64,000 nt of DNA from NCBI GenBank assembly GCA_003151235.1, contig PLWZ01000051.1, forward strand, positions 1 through 64,000. The letters run 5' to 3'. The DNA is from Acidimicrobiaceae bacterium (GTDB lineage: Bacteria > Actinomycetota > Acidimicrobiia > Acidimicrobiales > RAAP-2). Both the position numbers and the translations under genes were made by a program. Within the stretch, counting starts at the first letter, position 1. The number at the start of each line of letters is the position of its first letter. Shown piece after piece: positions 27,003-34,961 of this stretch. A model generated the notes under the pieces. The model made no database searches, had not been told where the DNA came from, and saw only the letters and a program-made list of their open reading frames with translations.

Positions 27003-27268
27003 ATGTCGAGATCGAAGAATTTGCTAAACGGCAGAGTCGCTAGCGTCCCGACAACCTTCTCTTCATCGGTAGCCATCACCTCGAGAAACACCGTCCGCCG
27101 CGCGGGAGCAACGTGATGGGCACCAATCCTGCCTTGTGATTGCAGCGCCTCCAGTTGCCTGTGTTCGTCATCCCTCAGGCTGGCGAACTCGGCCATGTTC
27201 GCGTCGTCGCGGATGGTCGCGATCACTACGAACGTCTGTACTGCGGCCGGATTTGGAGTAGTTGCCAT
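26978..27268 (-). CDS. Muconolactone isomerase-like small protein
   Basis: The ATG at 27268 has AAAGGA six bases upstream and gives 96 residues; the frame extends to 27316 without a better start. The sequence is a ferredoxin-like dimeric alpha/beta barrel type: an N-terminal strand VQTFVVIATI, a helix with DDEHRQLEALQSQGRIGAHH, then VFLEVMATDEEKVVGTLATL and the ending FSKFFDLDIYATSTQP, which matches muconolactone isomerase and YCII-like proteins. It is 57 bases downstream of the MFS gene on the same strand. A role in handling or sensing aromatic compounds exported by the pump is a guess. Confidence 0.6.
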   Translation of the reverse strand: MATTPNPAAVQTFVVIATIRDDANMAEFASLRDDEHRQLEALQSQGRIGAHHVAPARRTVFLEVMATDEEKVVGTLATLPFSKFFDLDIYATSTQP

Positions 27269-27325
27269 AGTCTGTCCTTTCGTTTGGTGCTTGTTATTCA
27301 CTCTTAGGATTCTCATATGGTGGTG

Positions 27326-28798
27326 TTACGCGGCGGGGACCGTCACATCGGGGGTCGACGTGGGTATCTCCGCTATCGGAGCCAATCGACTGCGTCGAGG
27401 TAGGGCGACTGCTGCGATAACGACGCTGACCGCTCCGATAACGGCAGCAACCCGAAGGGCTTCGCGGAGGCCGCCATTGAAAGTGATCACGCTTGGCACG
27501 TGGCCATGCACATGACCCGTGATGACCGCCGTGATGATGGCCAGTCCGATCGCTCCCCCAACCTGCTGGGTCATATTGATGAGCCCACCAGCGACACCAG
27601 CGTTCTCAGGATCGATGCCGCTCACCGAGCCGATGGTGAGCGCAACGAACGCCAGGGCCAGGCCGGTGGCGATGACGACGCTGGGGCCGAAGATCTCAGC
27701 GAGGTAGCTCCCGTGAACCGAGATCTGCGACATCCAGGCAATGCCGACCGTGAAGAGAGCCAGCCCCACCAGGAGAACTGGCTTGACGCCAAGCCGTTCA
27801 GTGAGAGGACCGCTCGCCCCGGCAACGATGATGAGGACAAGACCGAGCGGAGCCGAGGCCATGCCAGCCCTGATGGCGCTATAGCCCGACACGTCTTGCA
27901 GGTACAGCGTAAGCACGAAGAACAGTCCAACCATGGCGGCGGCCATCAGGATCATGGCGATATTGGACCCCCGGATCTCAGCGATGCGGAAGATGCGTAG
28001 TGGGACGAGCGCCGAGCGAACCTTGCTTTCCATCCAAGCGAAGACCGCGAGCAGGGCGGCACCGAGACCGAGGAGGCCAATAGTCTGACCCGAGCCCCAT
28101 CCGATGGTGCCGGCGTTGACCAGCGCGTAGAGAACGGCGAGCAGTCCGCCGGTGACTAACGCGGCGCCAACGTAGTCAACGGAGTGGTCCGTCGTGTCGG
28201 CGCGGGACTCTCTAATCAAGAAGGGAGCCAGTGCCGCGGCACCCAAAGTGATGGGCACATTGACGAAGAGCACCCACCGCCAACCGAGCGAGCTGGTCAG
28301 TACGCCACCGAGGATCAGGCCCACGACACTGCCCGATCCGGCAACCGCGGCCCAAATGCCAAGAGCCTTGCTGCGCTCGGCCCCCTCTTCAAAGAGAATG
28401 GTCACGATGGATCTTGCGGCTGGAGCCAACAAGGCGGCGCCGACGCCTTGGATGGCGCGAAAGACGATCAGCTCCCCAATCGAGGTGGAGAGCCCACCGG
28501 CGAGCGAGGCCAGCGCAAAGACGATCAAACCTACGATGAACAGCCGTCTGCGACCAAAGAGATCGGCCAGACGCCCACCCAGCATGAGCAGACTCCCGAA
28601 AGCAAGGATGTAGGCACTGACCACCCATGCGAGCTCGCTGGTGGAGGCGTTGAGGTTTCTTCCGATCGAGGGCAGCGCAACATTGACGATGGTGGCATCG
28701 AGGACGACGACGAAGTCGGCGATGGCCAGCAAGCTCAACGCAATCCATCGGCGGGAATCTGGGGGTGCCAACGACTTTGCCTGATCAGTGGTATCCAT
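27326..28798 (-). CDS. MFS drug-efflux transporter, DHA2 (EmrB/QacA) family
   Basis: The ATG at 28798 has AGGGAG upstream and gives 490 residues with about 14 hydrophobic segments. The first helix SLLAIADFVVVLDATIVNVA holds the D/xxx/R signature of 14-helix H+-driven pumps; GGRLADLFGRRRLFIVG is the loop 2-3 motif and GAALLAPAARSIV lies in helix 5. It exports drugs or organic cations using the proton gradient. A divergent TetR gene lies 90 bases away, with a palindrome between the two, the usual arrangement for a substrate-induced efflux pump. Confidence 0.9.
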   Translation of the reverse strand: MDTTDQAKSLAPPDSRRWIALSLLAIADFVVVLDATIVNVALPSIGRNLNASTSELAWVVSAYILAFGSLLMLGGRLADLFGRRRLFIVGLIVFALASLAGGLSTSIGELIVFRAIQGVGAALLAPAARSIVTILFEEGAERSKALGIWAAVAGSGSVVGLILGGVLTSSLGWRWVLFVNVPITLGAAALAPFLIRESRADTTDHSVDYVGAALVTGGLLAVLYALVNAGTIGWGSGQTIGLLGLGAALLAVFAWMESKVRSALVPLRIFRIAEIRGSNIAMILMAAAMVGLFFVLTLYLQDVSGYSAIRAGMASAPLGLVLIIVAGASGPLTERLGVKPVLLVGLALFTVGIAWMSQISVHGSYLAEIFGPSVVIATGLALAFVALTIGSVSGIDPENAGVAGGLINMTQQVGGAIGLAIITAVITGHVHGHVPSVITFNGGLREALRVAAVIGAVSVVIAAVALPRRSRLAPIAEIPTSTPDVTVPAA

Positions 28799-28815
28799 GA
28801 CGATCTCCCTAGATC

Positions 28816-28834
28816 TCGTAATGTACGTTACATG
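28816..28834. promoter_or_regulatory. Palindromic operator candidate between the MFS pump and TetR genes
   Basis: Bases 28818-28831 read GTAATGTACGTTAC, a 14-base dyad with one mismatch pair in its two halves. It lies 20-33 bases from the start codon of the pump gene and about 60 from that of the TetR gene. TetR-family regulators typically bind such palindromes in the shared promoter region. Assignment to this regulator is inferred from position. Confidence 0.5.
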
Positions 28835-28888
28835 TTCTAACAGACACAATGCTCCATTGCAAATGAGACAGGGTGGTACTATTGAAAT

Positions 28889-29572
28889 ATGAGTTCCACC
28901 GCTGCCCCATCTCGACGGGAACGGCTCCGCGCGCGCACGTTGGCGGAGATTCGCGAGCACGGTCTCGCCCAAGTCGCTGAAGGTGGACAGGCAGCACTTT
29001 CTCTCGCCGGGATCGCCAAGGAGATGGGCATGTCCGGTCCAGCCCTCTACCGCTACTTCGCTTCACGCGACGACCTTCTGCTCGCCCTCATCATGGAGAG
29101 CTACGAAGACTTCGCCGATACGCTCACGGCGATTGCTGACCGAACTCGGTCGGATACGCCCGAAGAACGCCTTCGAGCCGTGCTAAACGGGACCCGCCAG
29201 TGGGCTCTCAGCCAACCCCACCGCTACCGTTTAGTCTTCGGCAGCTCCTACGGGCCCCGACCACAGGCGCGGCGCGCCATGGATATTCTTTTGGCCGCTC
29301 TTTCAGAACTGGAGCCCGTCGAGCAGGCCGCGACGGTAAGCGACTCGGTCCTGCGTAATGAACTCGCCAAGTGGGGCGACAAGTCGGGACGCCCACCAGA
29401 TGATCCCCGAGTGTTGCTAATGGCGCTCCTCACCTGGACCCGAGTGCACGGATTCATCAGTGTGGAGATCGAAGGGTTCTTCCAGCACATCGGAGTCGAT
29501 CCGGCTCGACTCTACGAAGCGGAGACGGACCATCTCATCGCGCAGCTCACCGGACGATTTACACCGCCTTAA
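28889..29572 (+). CDS. TetR-family transcriptional repressor of the efflux pump
   Basis: A 227-residue protein. Residues about 12-58 form the TetR helix-turn-helix, with LSLAGIAKEMGMSGPALYRY as recognition region. The C-terminal region, with TRQWALSQPHRYRLVFGS and later LTWTRVHGFISVEIEGFF, is the WHG-type (TetR_C_13) ligand domain. It should bind the palindrome upstream and release it on binding the pump's substrate. A 13-bp hairpin follows the stop codon. Confidence 0.9.
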   Translation: MSSTAAPSRRERLRARTLAEIREHGLAQVAEGGQAALSLAGIAKEMGMSGPALYRYFASRDDLLLALIMESYEDFADTLTAIADRTRSDTPEERLRAVLNGTRQWALSQPHRYRLVFGSSYGPRPQARRAMDILLAALSELEPVEQAATVSDSVLRNELAKWGDKSGRPPDDPRVLLMALLTWTRVHGFISVEIEGFFQHIGVDPARLYEAETDHLIAQLTGRFTPP

Positions 29573-29590
29573 CAAGTGAGGCATTCCACT

Positions 29591-29624
29591 CACGAGATTC
29601 GGCGACTCATAGCCGAATCTCGTG
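29591..29624 (+). terminator. Strong hairpin after the TetR gene
   Basis: Bases 29591-29603 and 29612-29624 form a perfect 13-bp inverted repeat (CACGAGATTCGGC arms) with an 8-base loop, starting 19 bases after the TetR stop. No run of T follows, only TTAGTAG, so it fits the stem-only terminators often proposed for high-GC actinobacteria. Confidence 0.7.
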
Positions 29625-29760
29625 TTAGTAGCTCTTGCTAATGGAGAGCGACGAATCTGAAGGCGGAAAGTCGGAGATTGTATAGGTTGGCTTCGCGTTC
29701 TGAATGAGGCTTTGGAGGAAGTTGCTCGTCCCAAAAAACGAGGATTTTGCTAAACATCGG

Positions 29761-29834
29761 TGGGCGCTAGAGGACTCGAACCTCCGACCTCAGCCGTGTG
29801 AAGGCTGCGCTCTAACCAACTGAGCTAAGCGCCC
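29761..29834 (-). tRNA. tRNA-Val (anticodon CAC)
   Basis: The reverse strand folds as a complete cloverleaf: acceptor GGGCGCT paired with AGCGCCC, D-arm with AGTTGGTTA, anticodon stem CAGCC/GGCTG around the loop TTCACAC, and T-arm with the TTCGAGT loop. Loop positions 34-36 give CAC, which reads GUG valine codons. No CCA is encoded. It differs from the tRNA-Val(UAC) at 52.4 kb. Confidence 0.9.
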
Positions 29835-29859
29835 GGAACCAACGATGATTGTACCAACA

Positions 29860-30534
29860 CTAGTCGGACTGCTCATCAACCGGCTTGGGATAGACCACCC
29901 GCCTCAGCGCGCCGTCAGGGATCACCGTTCCTTCTGACCAGGATTCGTCTGTCACTACAACGTCGGCGCGCTCATTGTTTGCCCGCAGCATCCGCTCAAG
30001 CTGAATCCTGGGGGACGGGTTGGCAAGATCGATTCGGTCTCTACGCCTGGCGACAACGGCGACATCGACATCGCCAATCTCACTTGCCAGCGGGTCGCAC
30101 AGGCTTCCGTAAAGCGTGACTGAGTCGATCTCGTGACTGGAACGAGGGTTGCGATTGATCGTTTCACATCGCTCCAAAATATCCGCGAGCAATTGATCCG
30201 CCTCGGCGCGCGTCAAGGGTTCGCCAATCGGAGCTTTGGCAAGTCGCCTACCTAGGTCGGTGACGTGCCAGAGCACCATCGCCTCTCCGTCAGCCTCCTC
30301 GGACGCCAACCATTTGCCCGCGTGGGTGTCCGACAACGGTCCGCGGTGGGGCGCGCTCAGGTACCCCCCAGCATGGAGCTCCTGAATCAAGGACTCGACT
30401 GATTCTCGTGGCAAGCAAAGGTCGACCGCAGCTGCGGGCGCACTGCACCACTGGAAGGACTCAACACACTTGACGACCAATTTGGCCAGGACCACGTCAA
30501 TGCCGCACACGGTTTCACCCCCACGGAAGTGCAT
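29860..30534 (-). CDS. Winged-helix protein with a C-terminal minimal nucleotidyltransferase domain
   Basis: A 224-residue protein. Residues 1-110 read like a winged helix (SVESLIQELHAGGYLSAPHR then LWHVTDLGRRLAKAPIGEPL). The C-terminal domain has the nucleotidyltransferase signature VTLYGSL (G143-S144) followed by GDVDVAVVARR with D155 and D157. Minimal nucleotidyltransferases of this type act as antitoxins of HEPN toxins by adding nucleotides, or as effectors themselves. No HEPN partner is adjacent; an 86-residue protein is encoded 12 bases upstream. AGGGA precedes ATG 30534. Confidence 0.7.
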   Translation of the reverse strand: MHFRGGETVCGIDVVLAKLVVKCVESFQWCSAPAAAVDLCLPRESVESLIQELHAGGYLSAPHRGPLSDTHAGKWLASEEADGEAMVLWHVTDLGRRLAKAPIGEPLTRAEADQLLADILERCETINRNPRSSHEIDSVTLYGSLCDPLASEIGDVDVAVVARRRDRIDLANPSPRIQLERMLRANNERADVVVTDESWSEGTVIPDGALRRVVYPKPVDEQSD

Positions 30535-30546
30535 CGGTCTGGGTCC

Positions 30547-30807
30547 CTAGGTCACGGTGATCTCGGCCACGGTGCCGAGAGGCACGGTGTCGAGGTGCCC
30601 TGAAGGAGCCTGAAGTTCATCGTCCCACTCTTCAACGATCAGACCGTCGGAACTTGCCGAGATCAGGACGACGCCTCGTTCCGGTCCCGTCCGAGTCGTA
30701 AGTGTCACGGCCAAACTGAGACCGCACAGGGCTGCGAGGACTCGAAGCATGGCATCGTCGGCCGCTGGGCCGATGTGGATCTTCACGCCCTCGCTCAAGT
30801 TGCCCAA
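30547..30807 (-). CDS. Small protein of unknown function upstream of the nucleotidyltransferase gene
   Basis: An 86-residue acidic protein starting at TTG with GGAGAGGA just upstream; the stop is 12 bases before the next start. It has a short VLAALCGLSLAVTLTTR stretch and a strand-rich end (GLIVEEWDDEL, VPLGTVAEITVT). No family is recognised. The close spacing makes an operon with the nucleotidyltransferase gene likely. Confidence 0.5.
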   Translation of the reverse strand: MGNLSEGVKIHIGPAADDAMLRVLAALCGLSLAVTLTTRTGPERGVVLISASSDGLIVEEWDDELQAPSGHLDTVPLGTVAEITVT

Positions 30808-30831
30808 TCCTCTCCAACAACAGAATGTCTC

Positions 30832-31563
30832 TCAGATCGTTGTCCATTCTGGCCGCCTGATTCTCTCGGCCAGCTCTCGGGCGCTCAGACCCGAAGTGCG
30901 TCGACGGCACTGGCTACGTATCTCGGGACTGGGCGGCCAACCCGGTGAACCTCTCTGGATCGTCCCACGTCGGATCCAACTCTCGGTCGACCGCACAGCC
31001 CGCGACCTCGAGGCGCCTGGCAAGGCCTCGGAGGTGTCCGCTGTACCAAGTCGAATCGTGTGACGACCACCCAAGTCGCTGACCGGCCGTCGTCGCCCGA
31101 TCTCCACCAAGATGGTCCGAGTCGGATTGAATCCGAACGCCATGCCGGCTTCAAAGAGCACGTTGGGGCGGGGCTGACCAGTTAGCTGCTTCTCGAATTC
31201 CTCCTCACCAACCTCAACGAGATCAGGGTGCAGCATCACCCGGTCATCCGGAGTAATCAGCACCACGACCGCTTGCGCACGCTGGAATGCGGCGTCGAGG
31301 ATCTCGCCGACGTACGGCGTACCTTGGCCAGTCAAGGCGACCAGGTCCTCCTCCCAGTCCAGCGGGTGCAACCCGATGGCCTTCAGGAAGGACCACAGCG
31401 CCTCTTTGGCCTCCCGGTCGCGACCATGCACGACGAAAACAGCCGTCGCGTCGCGAGACTCTTCAGCATCGACCGGAACAGCTTGATCGAAGCCCTCTCC
31501 ACCAAACATGCCTCCGGGCGCAAACGCGGGGGCCACAGCAAGTGCTTGTTGGTGGGCCCTCAT
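30832..31563 (-). pseudogene. TIR-like nucleotide-binding effector gene, C-terminal part (frameshifted)
   Basis: This part carries a TIR-like domain of the COG4271 type: VFVVHGRDREAKEALWSFLK, the acidic WEEDL, GEILDAAFQRAQAVVVLITPDD and RPNVLFEAGMAFGF, followed by TILVEIGRRRPVSDLGGRH. Such domains consume NAD+ or bind nucleotides in antiphage systems. The first ATG is at 31563, but the frame stays open and coding-like to the IS boundary (ALDYRNVKTVEDLRAILE). After TIRLGTADTSEA the frame departs; with one added C at about 31024-31028 it continues as LARRLEVAGCAVDRELD, DPTWDDPERFTGLAAQSRDT and stops at 30914. The gene's 5' part lies beyond the inserted IS. Confidence 0.8.
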
Positions 31564-31672
31564 CCGTTCCTCGGCCTGCCGCTCCAGAATGGCGCGCAGG
31601 TCTTCAACGGTCTTGACATTTCTATAGTCGAGCGCGGTGCGGTAGATCGTGAGCGATGAATCGGCCCGGGTT

Positions 31673-32602
31673 TCATGCAGACTCGTTTGTCTGTGATGTC
31701 ACCAATTCCGGTGTTGCGTTCTGACGGTAGTAGTTCTCTTCAAGCTCGGCCGGCGGAATCTTGCCGATCTCGTTGTGGATGCGGCGGTTGTTGAACCAGT
31801 CGACGTAGGTGAGGGTGGCCCATTCGACGTGGTCGACGTTCTTCCAGGGGCCTCGGCGGTGGATGAGCTCGGTCTTGTAGAGGCCGTTGAAGCTCTCGGC
31901 CAGGGCATTGTCGTAGGAATCACCTTTGCTGCCGACGGAGTTCACGACGCCGGCTTCGGCCAGTCGCTCGGTATAGCGAATTGCGAGGTATTGAACTCCG
32001 CGGTCGCTGTGATGCACCAGACCGTCGAGGTCTCGGTCGCTGCGTGCGTAGATAGCCATCTCTAAGGCGTCGATGGCCAAGTCGCTGCGCAATGAAGTGG
32101 ACGTCTGCCACCCGACCACGTAACGGCTGAAGACGTCGATCACGAAGGCGACGTAGACCCAGCCGGTGAAGGTCTTGACGTAGGTCAGGTCGGCCACCCA
32201 CAACCGGTTGGGGCGATCGGCCACGAACTGTCGATTCACCAAGTCGGCCGGTCGGTGCTGGGCTTCGTCGGCGATGGTGGTCCGCTTGAACGCCTTGCCC
32301 CGGCGAGCTCCGCTCAAGTGCAGGTCCCTCATCAAGCGCTCGACCGTGCAGCGGGCAACCGGATACCCCTCTCGCTTCATCTGGGTCCAAACCTTGTCGG
32401 CCCCATAGACGTCGAGGTTCTCTTTGTGGACCCGGGCGATCTCGGGCTTGAGCGCCTCGTCACGCACCTTTCGGGCACACGGTGGCCGCCGCTTGGCGGC
32501 GTAGTAGGTCCGGGAAGCGAACTGCAGCGTGGTGCAGATCGGCTCGACCCCCCAGCGATTCTTCCGAGAGTCGATGTAAACGACTACTTCTTCGGTCGAC
32601 CG
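31673..32602 (-). CDS. IS3-family transposase OrfB
   Basis: The DDE integrase core is complete: first aspartate in [11 protein letters not shown], second in [13 protein letters not shown], and the glutamate in [16 protein letters not shown]. The frame stays open upstream over OrfA, but the OrfB protein proper begins around [16 protein letters not shown]3 elements make the active OrfAB fusion through a -1 shift near the end of OrfA, which here would fall in the stretch before the OrfA stop at 32584. No internal stop is seen, so the transposase may be active. Confidence 0.85.
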   Translation of the reverse strand, partial: RSTEEVVVYIDSRKNRWGVEPICTTLQFASRTYYAAKRRPPCARKVRDEALKPEIARVHKENLDVYGADKVWTQMKREGYPVARCTVERLMRDLHLSGARRGKAFKRTTIADEAQHRPADLVNRQFVADRPNRLWVADLTYVKTFTGWVYVAFVIDVFSRYVVGWQTSTSLRSDLAIDALEMAIYARSDRDLDGLVHHSDRGVQYLAIRYTERLAEAGVVNSVGSKGDSYDNALAESFNGLYKTELIHRRGPWKNVDHVEWATLTYVDWFNNRRIHNEIGKIPPAELEENYYRQNATPELVTSQTNESA

Positions 32603-32904
32603 TCGAGCTCGGTCGCGAAGAAAATCGAGGCGTCCTTCAATATCTCGTTGGCCCGTCGGAGCTCTTTGACCTCCTTCTCGAGGTCCTTCAGCTTCTGGCG
32701 CTCGTCGGTGGTCAGTCCGGGCCGAACCCCCTCGTCGACCTGGGCTCGGCGGACCCAGACTCGGAGGGTTTCGGGCGTCATGCCGAGCTTGCCGGCGATG
32801 GACGTGAAGGCCGCCCACTCAGACGGGTACTCGTCGCGATGCTCGGCCATCATCCGGACAGCGCGCTCACGCACCTCCGGGGAGTATCGGGCGTGCCTTG
32901 GCAT
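32584..32904 (-). CDS. IS3-family OrfA (transposase DNA-binding subunit)
   Basis: A 106-residue HTH_Tnp_1-type protein. [20 protein letters not shown] opens the helix-turn-helix, the motif [19 protein letters not shown] follows, and a leucine-zipper-like coiled coil ([20 protein letters not shown]) ends with [11 protein letters not shown]. It overlaps the OrfB frame for programmed frameshifting. Confidence 0.9.
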   Translation of the reverse strand: MPRHARYSPEVRERAVRMMAEHRDEYPSEWAAFTSIAGKLGMTPETLRVWVRRAQVDEGVRPGLTTDERQKLKDLEKEVKELRRANEILKDASIFFATELDGRPKK

Positions 32905-32951
32905 TTCTCCATCCTCTCAAGGGAAGGAGTCCGCACAATTCCCGGGCCGAT

Positions 32952-33410
32952 TCACGACCAGTTATCTCCCAAACTTCCACCGCTGGAGACCCCGGGAATC
33001 AAGGAGACGAGCTTTTGGGCTTGGCGGGCCTCGGTTGCCGGAAATTCGTACTCTTCGGTCAGTACGGCTTCGCCAACCGTGGCTTCGTCGCGCAGGCGCA
33101 TCTTGCGTTCCGCACAGATCATCGCGAGCCGCGTCATGGTTTCGGCGGTTCTCGGTGCCGTATCGGCCACCAGAAGACCTAGGCCGGTCAGCGAGACCTT
33201 CTCTTCTGCCCAGGATCCCCCAAGCACGGAAGGCAGCCGAAAGACCTCGTTTAGATCGAACGGCGCATCCCGGTCGGCTGCCTCGTAGGCCAACGTATTG
33301 AAGGTGACCCAGTCGCCAACCTCTTCGAATTCCTTGGCAGTCCGGTCGATGATCGCTTTCACCGTGTCGCTCAGCCCGAGCCGAGTGACAAAGTCCGAAT
33401 CGTGGGTCAC
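32952..33410 (-). pseudogene. TIR-like effector gene, N-terminal part, cut by the IS
   Basis: From GTG 33410 this part encodes about 152 residues (LGLSDTVKAIIDRTAKEFEE, FNTLAYEAADRD and LPSVLGGSWAEEKVSLTGLG), ending NWS at the IS border; the TGA stop is the IS terminus. Joined across the IS, NWS runs in frame into LTIYRTALDYRNVKTVEDL and the TIR part at 31.6-30.9 kb, giving a product of about 400 residues. The N-terminal region is helical with a winged-helix character in EVFRLPSV-EEKVSLTGLG; its partner or ligand is unknown. Confidence 0.75.
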
Positions 33411-33459
33411 GAACCGACCCTAGGTCTAGGTAGCGTCAGCCTGGGGAAAGTTCATTGAT

Positions 33460-33732
33460 CTAGTCGACAACAACGGCAAGTCCTGAGTCTTCTCGGATGA
33501 CGACGAGTGGTTGGCCGCTGATGGCGTCGCCGTAGATGAGGTAGAGGGGACCCACGTAGCCGGGGCCACCGGAGACGAAGTCGAAGCGGACGCCGTAGAG
33601 CCGAGGCATTAGCTCTTCCACGGTCTCATCCGTGACTCCCCAGGCTTCCCGAAACTCCGGAAGGGAGACTATTTCTTTCCGTTCGGTTGGCGACAAGGCT
33701 GTCGGTTGGTTTGATGTTGCTGTCGTTATCAT
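33460..33732 (-). CDS. Small conserved-looking protein of unknown function
   Basis: A 90-residue protein from ATG 33732 (GGGAG seven bases upstream); the frame extends to 33789 but that leader is AT-rich and unlike coding sequence. The middle has LPEFREAWGVTDETVEELMP and the end forms strands (YGVRFDFVSG, GPLYLIYGD, PLVVIRE). The pattern resembles no family I can name. It is divergent from the TatA gene across a 156-base AT-rich gap. Confidence 0.5.
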   Translation of the reverse strand: MITTATSNQPTALSPTERKEIVSLPEFREAWGVTDETVEELMPRLYGVRFDFVSGGPGYVGPLYLIYGDAISGQPLVVIREDSGLAVVVD

Positions 33733-33888
33733 GCTGATACTCCCATTTACTTCTATATATATGGTCGCGTCGATCCGTCCAGGTGACAACGCAATTGTCT
33801 ATTCCACAACATGCGACTCTCTACTTACCCATTTACATTATTTACAGCTAGATGTTATCCTGATTATGCAATGTAACTAGAGGGTCGA
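33733..33888. promoter_or_regulatory. AT-rich divergent intergenic region upstream of tatA
   Basis: These 156 bases are far richer in A and T than their surroundings, with a TATATATA stretch near 33755. They separate the small gene on the minus strand from tatA on the plus strand and probably contain both promoters. GAGGG lies just ahead of the tatA ATG. No clear -35/-10 pair can be chosen by eye. Confidence 0.4.
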
Positions 33889-34095
33889 ATGTTTTCACAT
33901 TTTGCGTTCCTGGATCTTGGAGCACCAGAACTGATCATCGTTCTGGCGATCATCCTGCTGCTCTTCGGGGGGAAGAAACTCCCTGAGCTGTCAAAAAGCT
34001 TGGGGGAGTCAATGCGAGAGCTCCGGAAGGGCCTGACGGGGGACGTCAACGACAAGAAGGATGAGGCGGAGAAGAAGCCGGGCAAGACGAAGTAG
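33889..34095 (+). CDS. tatA: Sec-independent protein translocase TatA
   Basis: A 68-residue TatA: a short N-terminus, one membrane helix followed by the amphipathic hinge (IIVLAIILLLFGGKKLPEL), then helix SKSLGESMRELRKGL and a charged tail rich in K, D and E. TatA forms the variable pore of the twin-arginine pathway, which exports folded proteins. Bases 34061-34095 overlap the TatC gene. The order TatA-TatC without TatB is common in Gram-positive bacteria. A Tat-like leader is encoded 2 kb downstream at 35969. Confidence 0.93.
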   Translation: MFSHFAFLDLGAPELIIVLAIILLLFGGKKLPELSKSLGESMRELRKGLTGDVNDKKDEAEKKPGKTK

Positions 34096-34942
34096 GCGGC
34101 AGCCCAAGCCGGTCGATCAGCGACGTCCGCTGATCGAGCACATCCACGAGCTGCGAACCCGGGCGATCCACATCGCTGCATCGGTGGTGCTCTTTGGCAC
34201 GGCGGCCTACTTCGTTCAGCAGTCCTTGGTGAGCCTGCTGCTGAAACCAGCCCATGGCCAGCACTTCATCTACACCTCCCCCGGCGGGGGCATCGGCTTC
34301 CTGTTCGGGGTCTGCACCGACGTTGGGCTGATTCTCAGCCTGCCGCTCATCGCCTACGAATTGTTGGGCTTCTTGGCGCCGCTCGTTGATCACGAGGTGC
34401 GGCGGTTCATCGCCCGCTGTGTTGTGCTGTCAGGACTGTTGGCCGCCTGCGGCGTGGCGTTCGGATATTTCCTCGGGCTGCCGTTGGCGCTTCACTTCCT
34501 CGGTCATCAGTTCACGACCAAGCAGATAACTCCGCTGCTGACCATCTCGGAGTACATGTCCTTTGTGACCGTGTACCTGGGCGGTTCGGCGCTGTTGTTC
34601 CAGATCCCGTTGGTACTGGGCGTTATCAATCGCATGAAGCCGCTCAAGCCCAGGCGACTGCTCGGCTGGGAGCGCTACGTGATCGTCGGCTCCTTCGTAG
34701 TGGCCATGCTGATGGCACCGACCACCAACGTCATTGACCAGCTGGTGATCGCCGTGCCGGTGATCGTGGCCTACCAAGTCGGAGTTGGCCTGATCTGGTT
34801 GACGAACCGACGGCCACGGCGACCCAAGAAATTTGCCGTTCTCGTCGAACGTGATCGTCAGCAGCAAGCTGAGCGGCTACGTCGAGCACAGGTTCAGACC
34901 GGCGCGGTAGCTGAGCTGACTCGGCGCACCTCGGTCGCGTGA
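34061..34942 (+). CDS. tatC: Sec-independent protein translocase TatC
   Basis: A 293-residue, six-helix TatC, the receptor for twin-arginine signals. The start (ATG 34061) overlaps tatA by 35 bases; no later start precedes the conserved HIHELRTRAIHIA, which is the N-terminal family signature. Later markers include YELLGFLAPLVDHEVRRF and the loop FQIPLVLGVINRM. The second loop to helix 5 (MLMAPTTNVIDQL) matches TatC sequences (the usual TPP/DP residues). The C-terminal tail is basic and glutamine-rich. Its place in an accessory region, rather than with housekeeping genes, suggests a second, dedicated Tat system, though it might be the only one. Confidence 0.93.
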   Translation: MRRRRSRARRSRRQPKPVDQRRPLIEHIHELRTRAIHIAASVVLFGTAAYFVQQSLVSLLLKPAHGQHFIYTSPGGGIGFLFGVCTDVGLILSLPLIAYELLGFLAPLVDHEVRRFIARCVVLSGLLAACGVAFGYFLGLPLALHFLGHQFTTKQITPLLTISEYMSFVTVYLGGSALLFQIPLVLGVINRMKPLKPRRLLGWERYVIVGSFVVAMLMAPTTNVIDQLVIAVPVIVAYQVGVGLIWLTNRRPRRPKKFAVLVERDRQQQAERLRRAQVQTGAVAELTRRTSVA

Positions 34943-34961
34943 AATGCGCTAGACCGCACGC

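Larger units (their letters stand above)
31657..32954 (-). mobile_element. Complete IS3-family insertion sequence, 1298 bp
   Basis: The ends share the inverted repeat TGAATCGGCCCGGG (31657-31670 and, reversed, 32941-32954), with partial similarity further in. A 3-bp direct repeat CGA flanks it (31654-31656 and 32955-32957), the target duplication size usual for this family. OrfA and OrfB inside form the frameshift-fused transposase. It lies within the TIR gene, whose reading frame is restored exactly by removing the element and one CGA. It is a different element from the fragment at the left window edge. Confidence 0.93.

Noticed and set aside
29761-29834. tRNA-Val(CAC) as the left attachment site of the element at 52 kb
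   Set aside because: It is a complete, different tRNA with only short identity to tRNA-Val(UAC), so it cannot be the repeat left by integration.
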